Assembly (NCBI GenBank): GCA_024741835.1
Contig: JAENRP010000290.1
Span: 1 to 55,483, forward strand
Origin: Diplocarpon mali
Lineage: Eukaryota; Ascomycota; Leotiomycetes; Helotiales; Drepanopezizaceae
Reading direction: 5' to 3'
DNA length: 55,483 nucleotides
The position numbers and the translations under genes were made by a program. A model generated the notes under the pieces. It had not been told where the DNA came from, searched no databases, and saw nothing but the letters and a program-made list of their open reading frames with translations. Shown one piece after another: positions 1-11,857 of the stretch; the first letter of the stretch is position 1; every line of letters starts with the position of its first letter.

Positions 1-510
1 CCCTCCCCACTTCCCTCAGGAGCCGCCAGGCCCTTCATCAGCGCCCCAGCCGGCAATTCCTTTCGCTTAGCCTGCCAAAGGGCAAAACCTGAACCCGAAC
101 CGACCGACTTTCCCCCAGCCACCGTCGTCGGTCGTGCGCGCTTTTCTCTCGCCTCGTCGACTCTCCTCATGTGACTTTCCCGTGACGAGCTCGTGGATCC
201 TCTTTCTTTTCGGCCGGGGACCTCTCGCCTCTCCCTCTGCTCGGCCGTTTCCCCCACCTCTTCACCCGCTTCCCGTCTTCCCATATCCAGCGGGTCCCTC
301 CATTGGACCGACCGACCCTCACCGTCGGTTGGGAGGGAATGGATCAAGATCAATTCTCCCCTCACCATCCACTCACTGCGTAACTCCCTCTCCTTCGTCC
401 CGAGTCTGGTTCCCCCCCCTTTCTTTGCCTGCATGACTTTGCTGTAGCCGTCGACGACCTCATCCCACCCCCAGATCCCATCTACATCTATACTGCTACT
501 TACCTATAGC

Positions 511-602
511 CCAAATCCAAATCCAAATCCAAATCCAAATCCAAATCCAAATCCAAATCCAAATCCAAACCCAAATCCAAATCCAGATCCAGATCCAGAT
601 CT
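511..602. repeat. (CCAAAT)n hexanucleotide repeat
   Basis: About 15 tandem copies of CCAAAT. The last few become CCAGAT from about 584 onward. It is a simple microsatellite in non-coding sequence. Confidence 0.9.
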
Positions 603-895
603 CATCTCATCGCATCATGCACCGCCCCCTCCACCAGGACCCTCCCCGCACCGCTTCCAAATCTATCCGTCCCGGTGCAAGGCCTGTCCCTGGACAATTC
701 CTACATCTGTCCGTCGGGTACGGGTGTCTACGGGAGTGCGCACATCCTCTCCTCGGCCGCCTGGACTCGCTAGAGCCTCTTCTTCCTCTTCTTCCTCTTC
801 CTCTGCTTCCTCGTCTTCCTCGTCTTCCTCGTGACTTGGGTCTTCCATCTCCTTTCATCCGATAGCCGGATCCCTTCTCATCCGATAGTCTCATC

Positions 896-988
896 ATGGC
901 CGAGGTGGAGGTAGACGGGATGTCCACCAGCCACACCCATCCCACCGCGTCTGGAGCCAACCGCGCATGGGCACAAGGACACAATTGA
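896..988 (+). CDS. Possible 30-residue small ORF
   Basis: An ATG in good context (tcatcATGGCC) opens a 30-codon frame ending in TGA. The peptide is acidic at the start (M-A-E-V-E-V-D-G-M) and then rich in Ser, Thr and His. It could be an upstream ORF in a long leader, or the first exon of a gene that has since decayed. Nothing else supports it, and chance is a real alternative. Confidence 0.15.
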   Translation: MAEVEVDGMSTSHTHPTASGANRAWAQGHN

Positions 989-1570
989 ATACGCGGCCAT
1001 GTCCATGTCCATGTCCATCTCCACCTCCACAGACGACTTTACTGAACATCAACCCGCAACGAGCCCCATGTCCCCCTCGGGAATGTCCATCCGAGATTCC
1101 TTCGCCTCATGGCATCGTATGCCGGCTCTACATACATCCATTCCATGCTCCATGCTCCAGCCTCCAGCCTCCAGCCTCCAGGCCCCATACTTCGGCGCAC
1201 GCTCGTGCGTTGACCAGCTGGACCGTCGTGGCGGAGAGAGACCACCCGATGCGGCAGATGAGGAGATGCGCGGCGCCCGGCCTCTGCTCGGGCCGGGACA
1301 GGACACGCTGTCGGCCCGGCGTTCGGACAGCCACCGTAGTATAGTGTACCGGTAGTGCAGTGCCGAGAGAGAGAGGCTATCCGTGCTGGGTGCCGAGTGC
1401 AGGCGGAGGGTCCGGCGCGCGGGACGTCATTCCGCCGAGTACACAACGTGGACAGCCTGGGCAGATGAGCTGTCTTCGTCATCCTCGCATTCCACCCGGC
1501 ACCAACATCGGACTTTCATGTGGCATGTTTGACTCTCATCCCCTACCATCTCATTGCATTGCCGGCACCT

Positions 1571-3201
1571 TCACATCGTGACCGACACGTCCCACCAGTC
1601 CAACCCCACCGCAGCCCCCGTCACCGTCGCCGCATACACGACCAGGATCCCCATCGCCTGCACGCTGCTCACGTGCAGCGTCGGCACCGTCAGGTTCACC
1701 ACCCCCGTCCCCAGGTTCGCCAACAAGAAGACCGCGAGGCCGTTCCGGTTGAAGGCCTCGAGCACGCGGCTGGTGCACGCGCGATGCGTCTCCTCCTCCG
1801 CCTCGCCCGTCACGCTCTCGTGCGCCCGCGGGAAGAATACCGTCTCGATGAGGCAGAACCCCATCAGCTGCACGCTGTTGAATGCCGCGATCCACAGGAA
1901 GTATGGGAGGTTCACCAGCCGTCTAGACACGCTGAGTGAGAGACCATACGAGTAGTTCGTACTGAGCTTGAACAACACGATCCAGCCCAGACTCCACGCC
2001 GCAAGCTTCAGCAGCAGGCGTTGGCGAATGTCTTTGGGGCTGGCGCCGACCCCACGCGGGAGAACGAGCAGTCCGAGTTCCTGGCCGGCCAGGAAGATGG
2101 CCAGATACCCGCAGAAACCGAAGATGCCCTCACGGTTCTGCTCAAACAGATTCCCGCGCGGCCCCGTCAGAACAAAGGCTTTCAAGCCTGTGAACTCCAG
2201 CGCGGCTTGGTACGCGGCGCCGAGCAGGACGGCGAGGCCGGCGTAGGACGGGATGTATGCGAACAGGGACTGGAAGAGGGCTACGAACGGTGGGAGGAAG
2301 CCGAGGGTGAAGAAGAAGTTCCAATGCACGCCGTACTCCGTAACGTGTTCCGCGTAGTCTAACCCCTTGACTGAATACAGCCGGATGAATCCAAGCACGA
2401 GCAGCGGTAGCGAATGCCGCAGGGATTGGTACAGCCGTGTTGATAATGGCGCGGCCTGTGTCCCTGCGAAGCGGGCTTTGAGAAAAGGGCGCGTGGCGAC
2501 GATGCCGGCTGAGAAGACGAAGGAGCCTACGCCAACGTCCATCAGGGATGTGCCCCAGTTCTCGACTTTCGCGAAGCGTCGCGGGAAGATGCGAAAATCG
2601 ACTGCGAGGATCGCGAGACATGTTATGACTATCATGCTGCCACGGTAGGTCGTCAAGAAGGGCTTCTTGGGTAGCGGGTTGGAGCGCGCCTTGAAATTCC
2701 CTGCGCTATCCTTATCCTGTCGTATGTTTGCATTCGGAGAACCTTTGGGTTTCTTGAGATGTTTGCCTTTCGAGGAGGGTTGGAAGGCGAAGTAGAGTGC
2801 GGGGGCCGGGGCAAGCAGTAGGCCGATGAGAATGAGGGGCATGGAGGAGTACAGGGTGATGGCGGAGAGGATAGCGCAGACATTGAGGAGGAAGTCAACT
2901 GCAAAGGCTAGAGGGGTGTATGGTTTGAAGAAAGATTGGCGGGCCTGGAGGGTTGACCAGAGGATTACTGCTGCCTTCAGTTCGATTAGCATCGTGTCTA
3001 CCCATGTTGACAAAAGAAAGCAGCCGGAGAAAACGGGCATATCAAGGTAGCAGTCACGAGAAAAGAGGCAGGGAGACTAACAGGTGCAACAGCAGTAACA
3101 TAATTGATCTCACTGATCTCCCCACCTGTCAAGTTTGATACAAAGTCCTCCTTCAGCGCCTTGTAGCTCGCGGCCATAGCTTGCTGCGCTGCTTGGGACA
3201 T
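1571..3201 (-). CDS. GWT1: GPI-anchored wall transfer protein 1, inositol acyltransferase
   Basis: Gwt1 (PIG-W) acylates the inositol of glucosaminyl-phosphatidylinositol in the ER membrane, an early step of GPI-anchor synthesis; it is the known target of the antifungal class that includes manogepix. The model is complement(join(1571..2974, 3082..3201)), about 507 residues, the usual family length. Exon 1 from ATG 3201 carries the family N-terminal signature, with [10 protein letters not shown] and E-I-N-Y-V-T in order. The intron is 107 bp (donor gttagt). Exon 2 resumes with A-V-I-L-W-S-T-L-Q and S-F-F-K-P-Y, as in relatives. The rest is a run of hydrophobic membrane segments separated by short loops. 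A longer in-frame ATG at 3040 is inside the intron and is not the start. Only the exact acceptor is open to doubt; the identification is firm. Confidence 0.93.
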
Positions 3202-5113
3202 TGTGTATGGGCCAGGAGTAATGGCGGGAACAGAGTCCTGGTGTCTTTAAGAGTTGTGGTGGGTGAGAAAGTTGCCAGAGTTCGCCAAAGTTGACGCGTA
3301 GCGGAAACACTTCCGCGCAGGACCAGACTCGTGACTTCGTGTCGGGATTTCCAAGCTAAACCAAAATAAAGCTCGAGGAACCAACTTGCAATTCTTTACA
3401 TATGGGCATCGAACCTGGTACTACATTATCCTCGCCGGGAGTTCCTGGGAGCTTTCCCAATTCGAATTTTTTATCCTATTGAGTCCCATACGATTTAACT
3501 CCTCTGCCAGCTGATGCCAATAGGAGTTCACGTCAATCTCGACGCATTGATTCGAGCACGATATCTCGACTCGAGCTGGAGGCACTGGATCAGCGGCCAT
3601 CTTCTGCCTCACTTCCCTTCCTCCCGAACCCTCATACAAAGGTCCATGCTCTCTGAGGTGAATGACTGTCTTCGTGTCTGGCAATGAACTTGTCTCGCTC
3701 GATGGCATACAGTGGTTGGCGCGGTTCCCTGCTCCAACTCCCAAGATCGCTTTCTGGCACTGTATAATCTCTATGTCCTGTTCCATATCGAGGCGGAGGA
3801 GAGTTTTGGCCCTCGATGGGAAATTGATATTATCCCCATGGCTACTATCACCTCTTGCGAGGGCTCCTCGATTACTGGCATGTGGCATCCTTGGAGGTAT
3901 GTTACGTGACATGTCCTCTCTATACATCCTTACACACCAGATTCGATTCGAGAGCCTGTGCGACATGATAGCTCGCTTTCGTCCATTTCGCATATGGCTG
4001 CCGCAAAACATCGTCATGTCGCAATTCGCTGCCGTCTCATGGCCGAGGAGCGAGTCGAAACGGAAGACGAACCCGCGCAGGCCAGAGTCCCTCGCCATGT
4101 CACTCCCTTTTGCCCGAGGCCTGTCGGCCACTTGAAGTAGCGCTATATCCCATCGAAACCCAAGAACAGCCTCCCCCAAGCCACGCTCATTTTCATCGTG
4201 GTCGACTCAGGCAGTATTGTCGACTTTATACCTGATGTTACCGCGATACATCACGTGATAGTGAGCCGGACTGGACTCCAAGAGTGGCTGTATGCTACAG
4301 AGGCCAGACCAATACTACCATGCAAAATCCGTCGACGTTGTGCCTCGGCATCTCAACTTTCAGGCTTGATTCATGCCGAACTCCGAGTCATCGCCTGGTA
4401 ACCAGATCTGTGATTCAGTCCCGTTTGCCAGGAGTCCTCCGGCGGTTCTCATCTCAGCGGTATAAGTGGAGATGCGCTCTTTGACGTTTACCCGACACTG
4501 TTTCGTCGGCTTCGGCTGGCTGGAATCATGCTTCCGCGAGACCTTGGTAATAGGCAATGGCCCTCGAAACAAAGGATTCTCGTCCATTTCGACATATCAA
4601 CTTGCTGATTTGAAGTGCCATCTATCAGCTCCCGTGAAGAAGCCACGACTTCCAGCTCCTGCCTGTTTCTCGAACCCAGGAAATACTGGCCATTATTATG
4701 ACTCAGACTTCAGCATATCCTAATACGTAAATGTTGTCAGATGTGGAACTTCCTCCTTTCTTCGCCGCAAACGGTCTTTGTCTCCTACGGAATTGCGGGT
4801 GTGTATAGGATGCTCAAACATCAAAAGCCTCTTTGTCTTACAGCTTCGGATAGCAAGCTCATTGTAAGCCCAGGCAGCGCTGGAATGTGCATGTCTCAAA
4901 GCTTTTTGTATATCTCAACCTTCCTGTCTCCCTCGTCAGTTGTTCTTCGCCCCAAAGCAGTCACATTTTGCTTTAGAGTTGCTAAGGTTTTCTTTTGTCC
5001 CGCGTCTTTAAAATTTCCTCCTCCAAGTGAAGAAACCGAACTCGAATCCAGGCTATTCGTCAAGCTTTCTAAATCTTCCTCTTGTTATTCGGCAAGCATA
5101 TATCTTTGGATCG
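3202..5113. other. Interval upstream of GWT1, mixed content
   Basis: This 1.9 kb stretch has moderate GC content and separates GWT1 (minus) from the BTB-like gene (plus). Apart from the doubtful 252-codon minus-strand frame listed separately, it holds frames of 60 to 164 codons that resemble nothing I know. A short minus-strand frame at 4360-4587 (starting M-D-E-N-P-L-F-R-G) reads like protein but has no clear splice partner. The part just before 5114 is probably promoter and leader of the BTB-like gene. Confidence 0.4.
3421..4179 (-). CDS. Doubtful hypothetical ORF, 252 codons
   Basis: An uninterrupted frame of 252 codons, long for sequence of moderate GC content. It opens at a TTG; the first in-frame ATG is about 27 codons in, which would leave about 225 residues. 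I see no known domain, signal peptide or membrane segment. Composition is mixed, with Arg/Met/Ser-rich stretches and a polar C-terminal part that contains Cys, Trp and a Leu-rich segment. It lies 220 bp upstream of GWT1 on the same strand. A 157-codon frame runs opposite, so chance conservation of open frames is possible. Confidence 0.25.
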   Translation of the reverse strand: MGEAVLGFRWDIALLQVADRPRAKGSDMARDSGLRGFVFRFDSLLGHETAANCDMTMFCGSHMRNGRKRAIMSHRLSNRIWCVRMYREDMSRNIPPRMPHASNRGALARGDSSHGDNINFPSRAKTLLRLDMEQDIEIIQCQKAILGVGAGNRANHCMPSSETSSLPDTKTVIHLREHGPLYEGSGGREVRQKMAADPVPPARVEISCSNQCVEIDVNSYWHQLAEELNRMGLNRIKNSNWESSQELPARIM

Positions 5114-6392
5114 ATGATGTTGACATCACATTCCTCGACCGAACCGAAGACTGCACGATTTACGAACATGAACGAACTCTCCGCGATAGACAGACGAAAC
5201 CACGCCGAGCTACAACCACTCAGAACCCGATCTGACAGTCCGTATACACCACCTAGGAGATGTTCAAGACAAGGTTCTGCAGCATCAATCAAGCAGACGC
5301 CATCATTACCAAGTCCAAATATCGTGGCAGCGCGTGCCTACTTTCTCGAGAATGCGACATCACTCGGAAATCTCGACGCGCAACAGAGGCGCCGAAGTCT
5401 AGTAGAAGGCCAGCAGTTCCCACGAAGGCACTCCATTCTCACCACAACAAAGAGTCTCGAGGTACAGCTGGAGAGCTTTAATTTCGGGGCCGAGCCAAGC
5501 AGTGACCTTCAAACAGTGCCAGAGGCCGACGAAGTAGTGACGAAGATGAATATCGAAGAGGAAGAAGATGTTCCCATGTTGGAGGCCGATGACGGATCGA
5601 ATGAGGATGACACGGCCTCGCTAAGTAACTCGAGCAAGTTGTGCGGAACACCACAGGAAGCCCTTCGCCAAGTCCCATTCCAATACACCCACGACCACCT
5701 GCGAGATTGGGGATACGCATACCTCGGAAACGCCGCCACAGCGGACGCGTACATCAATGCGGTTAGTATGCGTCGACCGAGTATGGCCGTGGGATTAAGC
5801 GACGACACGGAAGTGAGGCGGATGTCGGAGCTGACAACCATACGCGCGAGAGTGGTGCCGAATGGAAAAGACCGCAAACCCTTTCTGATACAGCGGCAAT
5901 TTGACATTGAAGAACTGCGGAGCAGCATTCCTAAAGTTCCGGCCACAGAATCACAGATCAGTTCAGCATCACCAAGGATCCTCAGACGCTCAAGTCGCGC
6001 CCGCCGCTCCTCGGCACAGCATCATAGCACACCAACTCTCAGACCCAGCACGCCGGCCTCCACAAGTGCACCTTATCTAGGAAATGGCTCTCTTCCTATT
6101 CGTTCGTCCCCTCAATCCTCCCAAGCATGCAGCCCCTTCGAATATCATCACCCACAACTGCTTCCACAGCTATAATGACTAACGACCCCCAGATATCGAA
6201 TACGCCCTCCACTACCTCCCAGTCCTCGGGGCTCTGATGCTATCCGGCCACGTCCGCAAAGGCGATTCCATCGACCTCCCACTCCCGGCGCCCGAAGCGT
6301 GGCGCGACGTCCTGGCGTACATCTACACTGGCAGGGGAAGCCTGACTCCGGCCATGCGAGAGAATGTCTGTTTCCTAGCCGGGCACGCATAG
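5114..6392 (+). CDS. Fungal protein with C-terminal BTB/POZ-like segment
   Basis: The model is join(5114..~6101, 6193..6392), about 395 residues. The open frame begins at 5027 with GTG, so the first ATG (5114) is taken as start; ATG 5168 is an alternative. Exon 1 encodes a low-complexity Ser/Arg/Pro-rich region, an acidic patch (E-E-E-E-D-V-P-M), then ordered-looking sequence with Y-T-H-D-H-L-R-D-W-G-Y-A-Y-L-G. Exon 2 encodes I-E-Y-A-L-H-Y-L-P-V-L, D-S-I-D-L-P-L-P and A-Y-I-Y-T-G, the pattern of the second half of a BTB/POZ fold, ending at TAG 6390-6392. The acceptor is clear: branch tgACTAACgac at 6176-6185 and AG at 6191-6192. The donor is not canonical; GTTCGT at 6102 keeps the frame best, and GTGCAC at 6066 also would. 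Partner and function are unknown. Confidence 0.72.
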
Positions 6393-9300
6393 TCCGGCCT
6401 GCGCCTACATGTACGGGAATTCGTGCTTGTTATCTGTCAAGCGCTTCAGCATCTTGCTTCCGGTCCTGTATGCAGGCTGGACAGAAGACGCGTTCTAGAA
6501 CCGCGGACAGGCAGAGGCAGAGGCTGGGGCATGTCACTTCTGCAGGCCAGTCAATAGCAGCCCAGCGTATCCTGTACCGCGCTTGATGCTTATGCTCTGC
6601 ATAACGCCCTGCTAGAAGTATACTTGTACAGCAGATGGCGCGATGCAGAATATCCTTGTCGGGCCTCCTGCAGCTGGTGCATTTCTCGGAGGGCGATTGG
6701 GTATGCTGGATGGGGCATGCATGATGTATTATGTTCCGAGGTGTGGCTCCTTGCTGCGTTGTGATGTAATAACCTGCGTATCTTAATGACGGTTCTTATT
6801 CTCATCCTCTTGTTTCACTTGTCTGATGAAAATTTCGTGTCTGGCGCTCGCGCTACCCTTCCTGTTCCGCAAGCATGCATACGAACGAATGAATAAACAA
6901 AGCGTGACGAGTTCAGGTGCGTAGTAGAAGAGTGCGTATGGCTTTGGATGAAGATGTCTACAGGACCCCTGCTCCCCCTCCTCCACCAGCTCTCCTTTCT
7001 TTCTCAGTACTCTAACTCTTGAGCTAAGGCTTGCTGACGAAAAGCCCGCCAGGGGTATGATTACAGACGAGGGCGCAACCCCATCAAACAATTCTCTGGA
7101 TGGTGGAAACAGCCCACGCACCGAGACAGAAAAGGGGGAGGGGAGGGAAGCGGACGGGGCGAGAAGACGCTTGCGAGGCAAGGCAGACAGAGAACTTGTA
7201 CTTTCGGCAGTCAGGCCATCGACCCGTAGACTCTCCCAGGAGCTCTCCCGTGGGTTGATGTACGACGATAGGCAGTCGTCGTGCCCTGGAGCATGGGAGG
7301 ATGCCGAACAGAAGCAGCACCAGCTCGGCCTCGTAGCTCCACGCCCACCTATGCAAGTCCCCTCGATCGAGCGGCATGTATTATATACAGCCTGCGCCTC
7401 CGCGAGGGGGTGCAGGTGCAGGTCAGGTCTAGACCTCCGCTCTCCCCGCCCACTGCAGAATAGCGTTTCTCCCATCCCACTCTCCCATACAGCGGATGCA
7501 TCGTCGCCGGCGGGGGCGACGAACCCACGTTTTGAGCACGAGCACGAGCACGAGCACGAGCAGGATCTTTCGCCGTCCCTGCTCCGCTCCGCTCGTGTGC
7601 CGGGCTTCGGGCCCATCTGTTTACAGATTCTCGGTTCGGGGAATTCGGAGGTGGTCGTTCGGATTTCGTGGTTCGGCTGGACAGCAATAGCAACGGAAAG
7701 ATCAACAACAGCAACCCCCATAGCAGCCGCGTTCACTTCAGTCCTCTCGCCGTCTTCGCATCCGTCCGCCTCTACCCCCCTCCTCCCTCGTCCCCTTCTC
7801 CCTCTCGCTGAAGGACAACACTCCACAACACGGTCCGGAGCGCGAGAGAGGACACCATATTCCAGCTCTTATATTCCAACGCTCCCAAAGAGGCGAGGAA
7901 GAGGAAGCACATGTGAATATGACAGCCAGCCCTCCGCATCGCTCGATGGCCCTCCCGGCTCGACTGCTGCTTCCTTGTCCCCTGCGAGTCCGAGTCCGGG
8001 GATGGGAACGAATTCAATCGACTCGGAATCGAGCTGAAGTGATTGAAACGGAGTCTCTGAGATGGTTCAGTCCGGCCGGTTCTAGCGACGTCCGCTGCTC
8101 TCACGCCCTCTGGCCGACGGGCCCAGAGATGCTTCACACGTACACTCCAGAGTGTCCCGTACCCCTTTTCGGTCCTTCGGCCGATTACCCCCGGCCTCGC
8201 TTCCCGCTCTTCCTCGTGCCTCTCTACGAGTTCTTCTCCTCACGCGCCTACGCATGTAGCACGCACTGTACGGGACGAAAGTCAAGGACGCTGGTCGCGT
8301 GCTGCATATCCACCGGAGTCTGCGTGCATGGTGCATACACAGGACAGTATGCATGCAAGTGTCTGGATCTTGACACGTTATCCGCACGCCTGCTGTGGTA
8401 CAGCGGCGAACTATGGCAGCCTGTCAGTCGCCAGGTGTGTGGGAGTTGGGACGCTCAGCTGGGTTAGGCAATTATCGCGAGAACACTGCCATACTGCGAT
8501 GTGGCGACAACTCGCGCCTGATGTTATATTCAGAGCATTGGAGATATGTTGTTGAGATACAGGGTTTAGTCCTTCTCCTTGAATTCAAATGCAAATTACT
8601 AAATCTCTAGCGGTAGGATGATCTAATTTGGTCTGCGTTTTAGTATGGACAAGTGTTGGGTGTCGTGCCATACTCGAGACGGGCACCCTCTTCCACCTCG
8701 GCACTCTGCGAGGGACAGGTTATGACACGGCATCGCGGTAGCATCCTGCTTGCACCTGCACATCCCACACCCATATCCCTCTGCTCCCAGAGACCGAGAG
8801 CCAAGCTCCAGCTGAAGACCGTCACACAGTACCCAGGTCCATGCTTCTCTCCGGCAGCGAACTTGTATTTTCCTTCACCAAAAGCTTCGTGAGAAGTCCT
8901 GATCACGCCCGCGCTACACGTGCAAACCGACGTATCCAAGGGCGAAGATCAGTGAAGATCGATAACTCCGGAGCGCCTCCGCCACGGACAAGGCCATAAC
9001 CAAGACTGTACCTACAGATGTCGGCGTAGGTGTGGATACCACAGCTCCCTGGATATCCTACCCCCTGGAAAGCTTAAGAGCTACGTAATCCTGAAGATAA
9101 GCAGAGGTTGGGTATACCCGTGGTGATCTATTCGAACCATATATTAAGATTTAGTGCTCAGGTTTATCTTCCTCCAGGCCCGGGACTTGGCCAGCAGGCG
9201 TTAGACCCATGCCCATGCCTTCGGGCGCGCGTCGAAATGGCCTTGTGCCTGGGTGCGGACGGAGCCTGGAAACACCTTTTCCCCTTGGAGACGGGTGAGC

Positions 9301-11857
9301 ACCAGGATAAGTACCAGCCGTGACTATTGTCGCGTTGGTTTTGATCCTTGGGTGTGCGTCCGGCATCCTCGACCCGGGCGTATCCCTTGTCTCTCCGTGT
9401 CTGGATGCTACAGTACTGCCGCTACAAACGCTATCTTGTCACCAAATACGAATTACAACGCCAACGCGAGTACCGCCGCCAGTAGTCATAGGAATCCCTC
9501 CTGAGACGAACCGACGGTTTTTCTTACCTGATACAGCCCCACTCGCCCATCTCGGGCCCCCTCTGCTTTGCAAGAGATCCAAGGTCACGGGATCACGACG
9601 GCGTTCTGGCCCTACTGGCTTTGACTCCTTCTTGGCCCTGTTACTGCTTGTCTTCTTTGACAGTCGATTCTCCTGGTCCTGTCGGCGTGCGCTAGCGGAC
9701 GCTGATGCCAGATCAGATGCGACCTGAATACATATTCATGTTTGGATTGCCAGCTGAGACCAGGATCAAAGCCAGTGCACAAACGAATCAAATCCAAGTT
9801 CAGGTTCACAGTCAAAAAATCAGATTTACACTCCCCAGTTCATACTCGAATTCGAATTCGGATTCAGGATCAAGGTCCGGCCCACGACCAGCATCGCTTC
9901 AGGAACACTACCTGAGGCTATGTCTTTCTCTCTCCCTGGCTTTCCCTCTCCCGTGCATCCTTGCACCAGCCCCCTCCGCCTCCCAAGCCACCCTCGGCAC
10001 ATCCCCCCTTCTCAAGTAACCACGTACCGAATCCCATATATCTTTCCATCAGGCCTAGTCGAGTCAGCCGCAGGGGAAAGGCCACGCGGTCCAGCACAAC
10101 GCAGGCACATGCTCTCTCGCCTCGCCAGGAGAGCCGACCATCCCAGGCCCCGCCATCAGAACGAGGCCGCGTGAGCAAGCTCCGGCTTGACTAGCGGTTC
10201 GAGCTCCGAGGCCCCAGCCACGCCCAGCCATCAGAAGCCGGGCACGAACGCCGAACGGCCTTCATCTATTTGTCGAGCCGGAACAAGCTGATGTACAAAT
10301 GAATCCCCCCTTCCCCCTCTCTCTTTCGAAATCGTGCCCTCACCGTAGGCTCCAACCCAACACACGAGCGTACGTCTCTCTCTGCCCAGCGCTGCGCAGG
10401 CGAGGTGGCAGAAAATCTATACTTTAGGAAGGGTAAAAAAAAAAAAGGGGAGGGGGGGGAATCTCTAACCCGCCAAGCCCCAAGCCCACGCATGAGCCGA
10501 GGAGACTCCACCGACGCGCCAAGGACACGTGACGGCCCGCCCGCTACGGCCCGCACCGAGACCTCGGGACGAGAGCCTAGAGCGTACGTGGTAGGTCGAA
10601 GCGCGCGGGCTCGGCGCGGCGTATTCAGTCTCGTTCCCCGAGCCCGTGCTGCGGCTTTCGCCCGAGCGGCTCGATGCCGTTCCGGCCTCCCGCCTGCCGG
10701 GGGCTGACGCAGGCCGGGCGGCTTTCGTCTGCAGCGAGCCAGACCAGCCCGCTCATCTCGTCTCGTCAGCGAAAAGGTTCGGCGGGCCGGGCGGTGAGCT
10801 TTCCCGACTCTCCTTGTCCGTGGAGTCGCGATGAATGCTAGCCCCCGTCGGATGAGTAAGCGCCGTCCCGTTGTGCAGTGGGTGAAGCAGAGAGTGATTC
10901 TGTTCGGTGGCGGGACCGGGAGGGTGATTGATTGCGTTGAGCTTTCCTTCGTCTGTCAGCAGGCACGCAGGCACGCAGGCACGTGATGAGGATTATCATG
11001 TTTGTATACGAATTCATGGATTAATATCAGTCCACTGCACCAGGATCCACCCAGCACCCCTCCTTTTGGACCCCCCTCTCCCATTCGACATCCGTTCATT
11101 CCCCACCGGCCAGAGCAAATTACCAGAAATCCAATGCAGCCCTCCCAATTTTCCCCGCCCGCATCTATGCAGCCAAGACGAAGCAATCCAGACCGAGCAG
11201 CGCAAACCAACCCAAATAAATAAAAGCTTTTCACCTCGCGTTCTGTGTTCCAGCCCGAGCCCGGCCCCCGATATCTTTTGCCCAACTATACAAGACGCCC
11301 ACCAGATGATAAGACACCAGATGATAAGTGGCAAAATGGAAACCGCGGAAAGAACTAGCCAAAGGAAATAGAGATGATTTTTGATACCCGACCCATCCCG
11401 AATGTCCAGTTCCCCCCCAATCTCTATCCTGATGGGAATTTCTTAAGACGGAAGACACAGACGCACGACTTTTCCTCCTCAGATCTTCTAGAACAAGTAG
11501 TACTGTGCACCCTACCAATTCTGCACACGATTCAACGGAAATTTTTTTGGTAAAAAAAATACACCCCCAACTCAAGACTCGTATAGCAGAGTAAAACGCC
11601 TAGAAATGCATGCATACCTTCAACCAGCAGCTAGGGAGTCTCAGAAGAGCTAGCAAGCAAGCGAGAGGCGGGTATCGAGGTACTCGAGAGCTTTGGGGAA
11701 GATATTGTAGGTAAGACGAGATGAGATGATGAGAAAAGTAGCAGATGTTTCCATCTATCAATCGTGATTCGTAAAATTCGTCGTCGCAGAAGGCGATAGA
11801 GATAGGGCGAGGGGCCGATGTTTTGCTTGGCGGGTGTGACCATGGAGTGATGCTGCA
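6393..11857. other. 5.5 kb interval without a supported gene
   Basis: Frames up to 347 codons occur (6783-7826 minus and 7057-8037 plus), but they overlap each other, are low in complexity, contain simple-repeat peptides such as H-E-H-E-H-E, and match no family I know. Simple repeats include (GAGCAC)n near 7537-7562 and an A/G homopolymer run near 10434-10458. From 8560 to 9150 the composition is less GC-rich. Nothing resembles a tRNA or 5S rRNA. The part next to 11858 probably includes the 3' untranslated region of the glycosyltransferase gene. Confidence 0.5.

Larger units (their letters stand above)
1..1570. other. Pyrimidine-rich interval without a supported gene
   Basis: The stretch is rich in C and T on the plus strand and holds several short simple repeats. 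No frame encodes a protein I recognise. The best-placed start is ATG at 896, in a favourable context (tcatcATGGCC). It opens only a 30-codon frame ending at 988. An overlapping frame from 999 begins with Met-Ser repeats and looks protein-like for about 45 codons, then decays. I found no phase-compatible intron joining the two. It may be a long 5' leader, or the remains of a gene ending tail to tail with GWT1. Confidence 0.5.

Noticed and set aside
511..602. (CCAAAT)n as a telomere-like or CCAAT-box regulatory array
   Set aside because: The unit is neither the fungal telomere repeat TTAGGG/CCCTAA nor CCAAT; it is a simple microsatellite.
3400..3425. tRNA T-loop-like sequence (GGTTCGAT on the minus strand)
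   Set aside because: No acceptor stem, anticodon arm or D arm could be drawn around it.
6783..8037. Overlapping 347- and 326-codon frames on opposite strands
   Set aside because: Both are low in complexity and contain microsatellite-coded peptides; neither shows a domain, a convincing leader or plausible introns.
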